In this document: one piece after another, positions 1 to 8,805 of the stretch
Position numbering within the stretch: position 1 is the stretch's first letter
Layout of the letters: every line of letters starts with the position of its first letter
Translations under genes and position numbers: made by a program
NCBI RefSeq assembly: GCF_001645125.1
Contig: NZ_LXKA01000347.1
Span: 1 to 40,159 of the forward strand
DNA: 40,159 nucleotides
Origin: Paraburkholderia ginsengiterrae
Lineage (GTDB): Bacteria; Pseudomonadota; Gammaproteobacteria; Burkholderiales; Burkholderiaceae
Direction of reading: 5' to 3'
Notes under the pieces: generated by a model
Databases searched by the model: none
What the model saw: the letters and a program-made list of their open reading frames with translations, nothing else
What the model was told of the DNA's origin: nothing

Positions 1-30
1 GGCGCGACGCGAGGAGCAAAGCTGGGTAGA

Positions 31-63
31 TCGTCGGCAGCGTCAGGTGTGTATAAGGGACGG
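31..63 (+). other. Nextera read-1 adapter remnant at contig end
   Basis: These 33 bases match the Illumina Nextera transposase read-1 adapter (begins TCGTCGGCAGCGTC) at 30 of 33 positions. The three differences, at 47, 58 and 62, are all A to G. The RND gene on the minus strand reads normally down to about position 64, where it is in the conserved TM stretch ending VVVYI. It then runs into the adapter. The 30 bases before the adapter do not continue the gene and match nothing I recognise. This is a library artefact, so bases 1-63 should not be treated as genomic. Confidence 0.93.
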
Positions 64-2870
64 ATGTAGACCACGACCAGCGCGGCGAGGATAAGGGGCG
101 GCACGGCGACCATAGACTGGGCATACGCCTGGGCGGCGCCCGCGAACGCGCCGTGGATCGACGCGGGCATGCCGATGTCGCGCCCGGCCTGCTCGAGGAT
201 CTGGCCGGCCTCGCTGAGCGAGCCGCCATTGGGCAGGTTGAACGAGATGGTGCCCGCAACGAGGCCGCTCTGATGGTTGACCTGGGTTGCGGTGTGGCTG
301 TTCGAGTAGGTCAGCAATGCAGGCAGCGGGACCATGGTTTCGGCCGCGGTGCTGTCCGCGCTGCCGCTGGAATTGCCGCCCTTGCTGTTCGAGATGCTGT
401 TGGTCTGCTGGTTCGCCTCCGCGTCGGCGTTCAGCGAGTTCGTATTGGCGCTGCTGCCGGACGCGCTGCTCACGGCCGCCGCCTGCTGCACGGCCTTGAC
501 GGTCGCGCCGGACATCTGCGTCTGCTGGGTGCCGCTTGCGTTGCCGGCGGCCGCGCTCATGAAGATCTGGTTGAGCGCCTGCGGATACTGCCAGTAGGCC
601 GGTGCGACTTCCATCACGACGAAGTACTGGTTCAGCGGGTTGTAGATCGTCGACACGGTGCGCTGGCCGAACGCGTCGTACAGCACGTTGTCGATCTGGT
701 TCGGCTGGAAGCCGTAGCGCGTGGCGGTCGCGCGGCTGATGTTCAGGTACGTCTGCAAGCCGTGCTGCTGCAGATCCGAGTTCACGTCCTCCATTTTTCC
801 GCGGTATTTGCCGAGTTCGGCCACGAGTTTCGGCACCCACGTGAAGAGGGCGTCGGCGTCGTCGCTGGTCAGCGTGTACTGGTATTCGGCCGCGGCCTGG
901 CGTCCGCCGATCTGCAGATCCTGCTGGGCTTGCAGGAAGAGCTGCGCGCCCGAGACGGCATTGAGTTTCGGGCGCAGCCGGTTGACCACCTCGGTGGCCG
1001 ACAGATGGCGTTGCGCGAGCGGTTTGAGTTCGATGAATACGTTGGCTGTGTTGAGCGCGCGGCCGCCGGTGAAACCCGCAACCGATGCCACCGCCGGGTC
1101 CTGCTTCACGATGGCCTGCAATTGGGCGAGTTTCTTTTCCATGGCGGAGAACGAGATGCTCTGATCCGCAATGATCTGCCCGATCAGGATGCCGGTGTCC
1201 TGCTCGGGAAAGAACGTGCCGGACACAAACCTGACCAGGAACACGTTGAGCACGAGCAGACCGATCAACAGAAAGATGACTGCGCGCGAGTGGTCGAGCG
1301 CCACCGCGAGCGAGCGCGAATAGGCCTGCTTGAAGCGCTCGAATTGCGCTTCGCCCCAGCGTGCCCAGCGCGCCTTCGAATGCTTCGCCTGTTCGTGATT
1401 GAGCAGGTAGGCGCACATGACGGGCGTGATGGTCAGCGAGATCAGCAGCGACAGCAGGATCGCAATCGACAGCGTGACCGCGAATTCATGAAACAGCAGG
1501 CCGACAATGCCCGGCATCAGCAGGATCGGCAGAAATACCGCGATCAGCGAGAGGCTCATCGAGATCACCGTGAAGCCGACCTCGGCGCTGCCGCGCAGCG
1601 CGGCTTCTTTCGGCGGGAGACCGGCGTCGAGATGGCGCACGATGTTCTCCAGCACCACCACGGCGTCGTCGACCACGAAGCCGGTGCCGATCGTCAACGC
1701 CATCAGCGAGAGATTGTCGATGCTATAGCCGAGCAGATACATCGGCCCGAACGTGCCGATAATCGACAGCGGCAGCGCGACGGCGGGAATCAGCGTGGCG
1801 CGCGGCGACAGCAGGAACACGAACACCACGCCCACCACCAGCAGTACCGCGATGAACAGCGTGCGCTCGGTGTCGGCCACCGAGGAGCGCACCGACTCCG
1901 AGCGGTCGATCGCGACGTTCACGTGGATCGTGCTCGGCAACGCGGCTTCAATGACCGGCAGGCGCGCCTGGATCTGCTGGACCGTCTGCACGACGTTGCT
2001 GCCCGGCGTCGGATAGACGATCACCAGCACCGCCGACTTGCCGTTATAGAGCCCGGCATTGCGGATATTTTCGTTCGAGTCACGCACCTGGGCGACGTCG
2101 CGCAGCAGCACGGGCGCGCCGTTGCGGTAGGCGATTACGACGTCGCGATACGGCGCGGCTTTGCTGATCTGGTCGTTCGAGGTGACCACGTAGCGCTGCT
2201 CGCCCTGGTCGATGTGGCCTTTCGCGCTGTTCGCGTTGGCGGCGCCGATCGCCGCGCGCACGTCTTCGAGACCGATGCCGTAACTGTTCAGCTTGCCCGG
2301 TTCCAGCTCGACGCGCACCGACGGCAAGGCGCCGCCGCCGAGCGTAATTTGCCCGACGCCGCTGATCTGCGACAACTGCTGCTGGATTACCGAATCGGCG
2401 GAATCGTAGAGCTGGGCTTTCGTCAGCGTGTCGGAAGTCAGCGCGAGCACCATGATCGGCGCGCCGGCCGGGTTGTACTGACGGTAGGTCGGGTTGCTGC
2501 GCAGTGTGGTCGGCAGATCGGCGCGTGCGGCCTGAATGGCCGCTTGTACGTCGCGCGCGGCGCCGTTGATATCGCGGTTCAGGCCGAACACGACAATGAT
2601 CAGCGACGAACCCACGTAACTGATCGAGGTGAGCTGGCTGACGTCGGCAATGGTGCCGAGGCGCCGCTCCAGCGGCTCGGCGACCGTCGCCGCCATGATC
2701 TCCGGGCTCGCGCCCGCCATGTTCGCCTGCAGCGCAATTACGGGAAAGGCGATGTTCGGCAGCGGCGCGACCGGCAGTCGGAAATAGGCCAGCATCCCGG
2801 ACAGCGCGATCGCCAGCGCCAGCAGCACAGTGGCGACCGGGCGTTGGATGAAGAGCGCCGAGATGTTCAC
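64..2870 (-). CDS. mdtC: RND efflux pump inner-membrane subunit, MdtC-like (3' truncated by contig end)
   Basis: This is a proton-driven inner-membrane transporter subunit of the HAE1-type RND superfamily, expected to pair with the MdtB-like product upstream. About 935 codons are visible, against roughly 1030-1070 for the family. The reading frame is open to the window edge, but only down to about position 64 is genuine; TM10 to TM12 are missing. The start is GTG at 2870, overlapping the mdtB stop by four bases (GTGA), which implies translational coupling. The N-terminus begins NISALFIQRPVATVLL, the standard RND first helix. The TM4 proton-relay pair is present in GFVVDDAVVVLENIVR. One oddity is a stretch between about residues 771 and 846 that is rich in Ser, Asn, Gln and Ala; relatives have only a short loop there. 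Assignment to the family is firm. The exact symbol is by operon position. Confidence 0.9.
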
Positions 2871-5800
2871 GGCGCGTTCTCCGGCGGTGCCGCGGCGCCG
2901 CCATTGGCCGCGCCGCGCCGGCTTCTCGCGCGCTGCGCGAGGCGGTCGAAGAACAGGTAGATCACGGGCGTCGTGAAGAGCGTGAGCACCTGGCTAAGCG
3001 TGAGGCCGCCAATGATCGCGAGACCGAGCGGCCGGCGCAGCTCCGAGCCGGTGCCGGTGCCGAGCAGCATGGGCAGGGCGCCGAGCATGGCGGCGAGCGT
3101 GGTCATCAGGATCGGCCGGAAGCGCAGCAGCGATGCTTCGAAAATCGCTTCGCGCGGCGGCTTGCCGTGAACGCGCTCCGCTTCGAGCGCGAAGTCGACC
3201 ATCATGATGGCGTTCTTCTTGACGATGCCGATCAGCAGCACGATGCCGATGATGCCGATCACGTCGAGATCGCTGCCCGCGATCATCAGCGCGAGCAGGG
3301 CGCCGATGCCGGCCGACGGCAGCGTGGACAGAATCGTCACCGGGTGGATGTAGCTTTCGTACAGCACGCCCAGCACGATATACACGGCGACCAGCGCGGC
3401 GATCAGCAGATAGACCTCGCTCGAGAGCGAGTCTTCGAATGCCTGGGCCGCGCCCTGGAACGTCGAGGTGATCGACGGCGGCAGATTCACCGCGCGTTCG
3501 GCGTCGCGGATCTGCGCGACCGCGGCGCTGAGCGATGCGTCCTGCGCGAGGTTGAACGAAATCGTGACCGACGGGAACTGGGCGAGATGGCTGATCATCA
3601 GCGGCGATTGCTTGATGCTGATCTTCGCGATACCGGAGAGCTGCACCTGGCCACTGCTGCTCGTCTGGCTCGGCAAATACAGGTTGCCGAGCGACTGCAC
3701 GGTGGGCATCGTCTCGGGCTTCGCCACCAGAATCACGCGATACTGGTCGGACTGCTGGAAGATGGTCGACACGATGCGCTGGCCGAGCGCGTCGTAGAGC
3801 GCGTTGTCGATGGTGGCCGCGGTGATGCCGTAGCGCGCGGCGAGTTGCCGGTTCACCTCGACGTCGACGCTCAGGCCATTGGTGTTCAGGTCGCTCGTCA
3901 CGTCCGTGATCGCGGGAATCTGCTTCATGCGCGCGATCAACGCCGGCACGTACTGGTTGAAGGCGTCCTGGCTCGGCCCGCGCAGCACGAAGTTGTACTG
4001 GTTGCGCGAGATCGACGTGTCGAGCGTCAGGTCCTGCTCGGGCTGCAGATAGAGGCGGATGCCGGGCACGTTGGCGACTTCCTGCTGGATGCGGCGGCCG
4101 ATTTCCTCGGCGGTGACGGAGCGGTCGTCGCGCGGACGCAGATTGATCAGGAAGCGGCCGTTGTTCAGCGTCGGATTGGTCCCGTCGATGCCGACATACG
4201 AGGTGAGCGACACCACGTCGGGATCCTTGAGGATCGCATCGGCCAGCGCGCTCTGGCGACGCACCATGGCTGAATAGGAAACCGAATTGTCGGCCACACT
4301 AATCCCCTGGATTACGCCGACGTCCTGCACCGGGAACAGGCCCTTCGGAATCACGATGTAGAGGATCGCGGTGAGCGCGACGGTGATGAGCGCGACCACC
4401 AGCGTGAGCGTCTGGTGATCGAGCACCCATCTCAGGCCGCGCTCGTAGGCGTTGAGCGTTTTGTTGAACAGGCCTTCGCTGAAGCGCTCGAAGCGGCTCG
4501 GATGGCGCTGCGCCTGGGCGCGCAAGAGGCGCGCGCACAGCATCGGCACCACCGTCAGCGAGACCACGGCCGAGATCACGATGGTCACCGCGAGCGTGAT
4601 CGCGAATTCGCTGAAGAGCCGGCCGATCACGCCGCCCATGAACAGCAGCGGGATCAGCACGGCGATCAGCGAGACAGTCAGCGACAGAATGGTGAAGCCG
4701 ATCTGGCCGGCGCCTTCCAATGCCGCTTCGAGCGGGGTCTTGCCCTCTTCGAGATAGCGGACGATGTTCTCGATCATCACGATCGAATCGTCGACCACGA
4801 ACCCGGTGGCGATGATCAACGCCATCAGCGAGAGGTTGTCGATCGAATAGTTGAGCTGGTACATCACGGCGAGCGTGCCGATCAGCGACACCGGCACGGA
4901 GATGCTCGGAATGACGGTAGCGGGCACGTTGCGCAGGAACACGAAGATCACCAGCACGACCAGCACGATGGCGAGCACCAGTTCGAACGCGGCGTCCGAG
5001 ACCGACGAGCGGATCACGCCGGTGGTGTTGGCCACGACTGTGACCTGCAGGCCGGCGGGCAGCGTCGATTCGAGCTGCGGCAGCTGTTTCATGATCTGGT
5101 TCACGGTGGCGATCACGTTCGCCCCCGGCTGACGCTGCACGTTCAGCACGATCGCGGGCGTGCGGTTGTACCACGCCCCGCGTTCCACATCCTGAGCGGC
5201 CTGGCTCACGCGCGCGACATCGCGCAGGTAGACCGGTGCGCCGTTCTGGTAGGCGATCACGGTCTCCAGATAGTCTTTCGGGTCGGCGATCTGGTCGTTC
5301 GCGTTGATCGTGTAGTCGAGTTCCGGGCCGTCGAAATTGCCCTTCGGCTGGCTGACGTTGACGTTGGCCAGCAAGGTGCGCAAATCGTCGAGATTCAGTC
5401 CGTAGGCGGCGAGCTTCTGCGGGTCCGCTTCGACGCGCACGGCCGGCACGTTGCCGCCGGCCGTGGTCACGAGACCGACGCCGGGGACCTCGGAGATCTT
5501 GGTGGCGAGACGATTGTTGGCGGTGTCCTGCAACTGCGTCAGCGACATGGACTTCGAGGTGACCGCGAGCGTGAGGATCGGCTGGTCGGCCGGGTTGACC
5601 TTCGCGTAGGTCGGCGGCGCGGGCAGGCCGCTCGGCAGGAAGCTGTTGGCGGCGTTGATGGCCTGCTGGACGTTCTGCTCGGCAATGTCGAGATTCAGCG
5701 AGAGATCGAATTGCAGCGTGATGACCGACGCGCCTTCCGAACTGTACGAGACCATCTGCTGCAGACCGGGGATCTCGCCGAGCTGGACCTCGAGCGGCGC

Positions 5801-5992
5801 GGTGACGGTGGTTGCCATCACGTTCGGGCTCGCGCCGGGGTAGAAGGTCTGGACCTGGATGGTCGGATAGTCGACGTCGGGCAGCGACGAGACCGGCAGA
5901 AAGCGCACCGCGACCAGCCCTACGAGCACGAGCGCGATCATCAGCAGCGACGTCGCCACGGGTCTGAGGATGAACAGCCGGGAGAAATTCAT
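2867..5992 (-). CDS. mdtB: RND efflux pump inner-membrane subunit, MdtB-like
   Basis: Inner-membrane RND permease of 1041 residues, the usual family length. It exports drugs or bile-salt-like compounds by proton antiport, working with MdtA, MdtC and an outer-membrane channel not seen here. The N-terminal helix starts MNFSRLFILRPVATSLL. TM4 carries the Asp pair in GFVVDDSIVMIENIVR, and TM10 carries the Lys in GIVKKNAIMMVDFAL, so the proton relay is intact. The two large periplasmic porter and docking domains follow TM1 and TM7 in the normal order. The gene starts 12 bp after the mdtA stop and overlaps mdtC by four bases, giving one transcript mdtA-mdtB-mdtC. No strong Shine-Dalgarno precedes the ATG, consistent with coupling to mdtA. 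Confidence 0.95.
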   Translation of the reverse strand: MNFSRLFILRPVATSLLMIALVLVGLVAVRFLPVSSLPDVDYPTIQVQTFYPGASPNVMATTVTAPLEVQLGEIPGLQQMVSYSSEGASVITLQFDLSLNLDIAEQNVQQAINAANSFLPSGLPAPPTYAKVNPADQPILTLAVTSKSMSLTQLQDTANNRLATKISEVPGVGLVTTAGGNVPAVRVEADPQKLAAYGLNLDDLRTLLANVNVSQPKGNFDGPELDYTINANDQIADPKDYLETVIAYQNGAPVYLRDVARVSQAAQDVERGAWYNRTPAIVLNVQRQPGANVIATVNQIMKQLPQLESTLPAGLQVTVVANTTGVIRSSVSDAAFELVLAIVLVVLVIFVFLRNVPATVIPSISVPVSLIGTLAVMYQLNYSIDNLSLMALIIATGFVVDDSIVMIENIVRYLEEGKTPLEAALEGAGQIGFTILSLTVSLIAVLIPLLFMGGVIGRLFSEFAITLAVTIVISAVVSLTVVPMLCARLLRAQAQRHPSRFERFSEGLFNKTLNAYERGLRWVLDHQTLTLVVALITVALTAILYIVIPKGLFPVQDVGVIQGISVADNSVSYSAMVRRQSALADAILKDPDVVSLTSYVGIDGTNPTLNNGRFLINLRPRDDRSVTAEEIGRRIQQEVANVPGIRLYLQPEQDLTLDTSISRNQYNFVLRGPSQDAFNQYVPALIARMKQIPAITDVTSDLNTNGLSVDVEVNRQLAARYGITAATIDNALYDALGQRIVSTIFQQSDQYRVILVAKPETMPTVQSLGNLYLPSQTSSSGQVQLSGIAKISIKQSPLMISHLAQFPSVTISFNLAQDASLSAAVAQIRDAERAVNLPPSITSTFQGAAQAFEDSLSSEVYLLIAALVAVYIVLGVLYESYIHPVTILSTLPSAGIGALLALMIAGSDLDVIGIIGIVLLIGIVKKNAIMMVDFALEAERVHGKPPREAIFEASLLRFRPILMTTLAAMLGALPMLLGTGTGSELRRPLGLAIIGGLTLSQVLTLFTTPVIYLFFDRLAQRARSRRGAANGGAAAPPENAP

Positions 5993-6004
5993 CGCGGCGC
6001 GGCG

Positions 6005-7294
6005 CTACGAAGCCGTTGATGTCTGGCCTGGTGCGGCCGTGCCGGGCGCGGACGCCGGACGCGTCCGCTGGACGGCGGAGGCAGGGGCTGCCGTTGCCGC
6101 CGGCGTTGTTGCCGATGTCGCAGCCGATGCGCCCGTCGCATTCGACGCCGGCCGCGCGGAGCTCGCCTTGATCTTCATGCCGTCGCTCAAGCGGTCCATG
6201 CCGTCGGTGACGACCACGTTGCCCGCGGCGAGCCCCGCCGTGATCACCGTGTGCTGGCCGTCGCCCGGTCCCAGCGTGACCTTGCGGACCGACACCGTGC
6301 TGTCGGCGTTGACGAGGTACACATAGTCGCCGGGGGCGCCGTTCTGTATCGCGGGGGTGGGCACCAGCACCGCGTTCTGCAGCGTGTCGACCAGCAGCTT
6401 CACGTTGACGAACTCGTTCGGGAAGAGGGCTTCGTCGTCATTGGGGAAGCTCGCGCGCAGCGTGACCGTGCCGGTCGCCGTCGCCATCTGGTTGCTGATG
6501 GCGTACAACGTGCCAGTCGCCAGTTGGCGGGTATTGTCGCTGCTGAACACCGTGACGGGGAGCTGCGCCCCTGACTTGCTGCGCTGCAACACCTTGTCGA
6601 GCGCGCTTTGCGGCACCGTGAATTCGACCGTAGTCGGTTTCATCGAGGTGATGACGGCAATGCCCGGCTGGCTCGAGGCGGTCACGTAGTTGCCCGGGTC
6701 GACGAGGCGCAGCCCGACTCGGCCGGCCACCGGCGCGGTGATGTGGCAGTAGATCAGGTCGAGTTCGAACTGCGCAATGTTGGCCTCGTCGGCCTTGACG
6801 GCCGCTTCCTCCTGCTGCACGAGAAACTGCTGATCGGCATAGGTTTGCTCGGCAATCGACTTGCGCTCGTTCAATTGCGTAAAGCGCACGAGGTCGGCGC
6901 GGGCCTGGGCGAGCGCCGCCTTGTCCTTGGCCAGTTGGGCCTCGGCCTGGCGCTTGCTGATTTCGTACTGGCGCGGATCGATCTGTGCGAGGAATTGCCC
7001 CTTCTGGACCTCTTCGCCTTCGCGATAGCCGACCGCGGTCAGGTAGCCGCTCAGCTGCGGCAGCACGGTCACGGTGGCGACGGGGGTCACCGTGCCCAGC
7101 TCGCTCAGCGTTTCGGGCATGGGCCCGATGATCGCGGTGGCGACCGTCACGACCTGGGGGGCCGCAGCGGGTTTTTGCGTCTTCGAGCGAACCAGATGGA
7201 TGATCACCAGCGCGATCAGCGCCAGCACCACGACGGCGAGGATCAGGCGGCCGCGCCGTGGCCGCTCTGCCCGGGTTGACGGCGCTTCGCTCAT
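6005..7294 (-). CDS. mdtA: RND efflux periplasmic adaptor, MdtA-like
   Basis: Membrane-fusion (HlyD/AcrA-type) adaptor of 429 residues that links the RND pump to an outer-membrane channel. A short basic cytoplasmic tail is followed by one membrane anchor at about residues 16-36 (ILAVVVLALIALVII). Then come the lipoyl and hairpin region with a long Ala/Gln/Lys-rich coiled coil (residues about 100-180), the beta-barrel and the membrane-proximal domain. The Pro/Ala/Thr-rich tail is disordered. I chose the ATG at 7294 because a GGGAGC ribosome site lies about 6 bp upstream and the protein then starts as family members do. The open frame continues up to a TTG at 7435, which would add an implausible 47 residues. 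First gene of the operon. Confidence 0.93.
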   Translation of the reverse strand: MSEAPSTRAERPRRGRLILAVVVLALIALVIIHLVRSKTQKPAAAPQVVTVATAIIGPMPETLSELGTVTPVATVTVLPQLSGYLTAVGYREGEEVQKGQFLAQIDPRQYEISKRQAEAQLAKDKAALAQARADLVRFTQLNERKSIAEQTYADQQFLVQQEEAAVKADEANIAQFELDLIYCHITAPVAGRVGLRLVDPGNYVTASSQPGIAVITSMKPTTVEFTVPQSALDKVLQRSKSGAQLPVTVFSSDNTRQLATGTLYAISNQMATATGTVTLRASFPNDDEALFPNEFVNVKLLVDTLQNAVLVPTPAIQNGAPGDYVYLVNADSTVSVRKVTLGPGDGQHTVITAGLAAGNVVVTDGMDRLSDGMKIKASSARPASNATGASAATSATTPAATAAPASAVQRTRPASAPGTAAPGQTSTAS

Positions 7295-7606
7295 GACACG
7301 CTCCCGCCGGAGCGGAGGCATCCAGCGAACGCCGTCAATGGACGGCCCGGCCAATTGCTGTCGAAGAGCGTCATACAAACTCCCTGGCTGGGGTATCGCC
7401 GATATCGCCGATAGCGGCGACAGGAATCCAGACAATCACAAACAGAGTCTATCCGACTGTGGACCTTATTTCGTAACCGCATCTTGAGCCGCAGTTTCGA
7501 TTTGTTACTGTCGCTTGCGGTGTGAGGCGCTGCCGTATTTTTCCCCGGCGCGATCCCCTATACTTCCACACTCGATTTCGACCTGCCGCGATGCGTTGCG
7601 AATGCG
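7295..7606. other. Divergent intergenic region, mdtA / REC-kinase
   Basis: This 312-bp region separates the efflux operon from the divergent REC-kinase gene and must hold both promoters. Near the mdtA side there is a 9-bp tandem repeat (TATCGCCGA twice, then TAGCGGCGA, 7394-7420). Its last part forms a perfect 6-bp hairpin, TCGCCG (7405-7410) and CGGCGA (7415-7420), about 110 bp upstream of the mdtA start, so probably in its leader. A TATACT at 7559-7564, about 42 bp before the REC-kinase start, could be a -10 box, but no good -35 pairs with it. No gene is supported here. Confidence 0.5.
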
Positions 7607-8767
7607 ATGAGTGACACTATGCAGCCCCCGTTTGCCATTCTCTTCGTCGACGACGACGAGATGTCACGCAACCACTTCGCCCGGGCGATCGGTGCGGACT
7701 ACAGCGTGCATGTCGCCTCCGGCGCCGACGAAGCCATGGCGGTGCTGGGCCGGCATGGCTCGGAGATCGCCGTGATGGTGACCGATTTCCGCATGCCGGG
7801 GCGCGACGGCGACGATCTGCTGCGCCAGGTGGCGCAGGAATATCCGCAAATCATGCGGATACTCGTAACCGCGTACGCCGACAAGGACATGCTGCTGCAG
7901 ACGGTCAATACCGGCGACATCTTCCGCATCCTCGAAAAGCCGCTTCGGACCGACATGGTACGCGAGGTCCTGCAACTGGCGATCGCGCGCTACACGGAGC
8001 GGGAGACCCGGCAACAGCGGCTGCTGGCCATGGACGAGACGCTTGCCTTTCTCGCCCACGAATTGAACACGCCACTCGCGACCATCTCGCTCTTTGCGCG
8101 TTCCGTCGAGAATGACGTCGGCGAGCAATATGATCCGGAACGGCAAAGGGCGATCGGTCAGGCGGCGAGCTCCATGCTGAACAATGCGCAGTACTGCCTG
8201 ACGCTGATCTCGTCGTTCTGGGCGACGGTGCACAAAAGCGGTGGCCAGCAATCCGCGTCGGGCGCCGGCGCCCGCGAGGTGAGGGCGACCCGTCTGATCG
8301 CCACGTTGCTCGATACCTATCCGTTTGTCGCGTCGCAGCGCGACTGGATCAAGGTCGACGTGGCGGGCGATTTCGTCGTGCATGCCATGCCCAACTGCGT
8401 GGCGCTGGTCCTGTCGTCGCTGTTGTCCAATGCTTTGCGCGCGCTCGACGGTACGGATGCGCCGTCTTTGCAGCTCGAAGTCGTGGCAAGCCCGGAGCCG
8501 GAGATCCGGATTTGCGACAACGGACCGGGGATTGCGCCCGAGATCAAGGCACGTCTGCTGCAAGACCCCATCACCACCTACGGCGGCGCGGGCGGCCACG
8601 GCATGGGCATGATCTTTTGCAACCGGATCATGCAATCGTTCGGCGGGTGTCTGCGGATCGATTCGACTTACGGCGCGGGCACCACGGTCACCATGAGTTT
8701 TCCGGGTTTCAATGGCCGCATGCATGCCAGTGACAACGAGGTGCCGTCCGGCAGTCAGACCGCGTAG
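7607..8767 (+). CDS. Response regulator receiver fused to a histidine kinase (PhcR/PhcQ-like)
   Basis: Cytoplasmic signalling protein of 386 residues with reversed hybrid order, receiver first and kinase second. The receiver spans about residues 9-125, with acidic pocket D15-D17, phosphoacceptor D60 (VTDFRMPGRDG) and K111 (EKP). The kinase half has an H-box at H151 (FLAHELNTPLATI), N275 in the N-box (LLSNALRAL), DNGPGIA at 304-310 and a Gly-rich GGHGMGM lid. There is no membrane segment, so input must come from a partner, presumably the hybrid kinase encoded convergently 38 bp away. A receiver followed by a kinase is the layout reported for PhcR of the Ralstonia phc quorum-sensing system; the link to that system is my inference. 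There is no DNA-binding domain, so the output gene is not identified. Confidence 0.85.
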   Translation: MSDTMQPPFAILFVDDDEMSRNHFARAIGADYSVHVASGADEAMAVLGRHGSEIAVMVTDFRMPGRDGDDLLRQVAQEYPQIMRILVTAYADKDMLLQTVNTGDIFRILEKPLRTDMVREVLQLAIARYTERETRQQRLLAMDETLAFLAHELNTPLATISLFARSVENDVGEQYDPERQRAIGQAASSMLNNAQYCLTLISSFWATVHKSGGQQSASGAGAREVRATRLIATLLDTYPFVASQRDWIKVDVAGDFVVHAMPNCVALVLSSLLSNALRALDGTDAPSLQLEVVASPEPEIRICDNGPGIAPEIKARLLQDPITTYGGAGGHGMGMIFCNRIMQSFGGCLRIDSTYGAGTTVTMSFPGFNGRMHASDNEVPSGSQTA

Positions 8768-8805
8768 CAGTCAGGCGCGGGGCGCTCGCTGTCATCTCAG
8801 AGGCA

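Noticed and set aside
1-30. P5 primer and index sequence before the adapter
   Set aside because: Only a loose resemblance to the P5 tail (GGCG, CGAG) and no exact index; it cannot be supported by eye.
153-2960. 935-codon open frame on the plus strand over the mdtC gene
   Set aside because: It is antisense to a clear RND gene, Arg/His-rich and without domains; a shadow frame caused by high GC.
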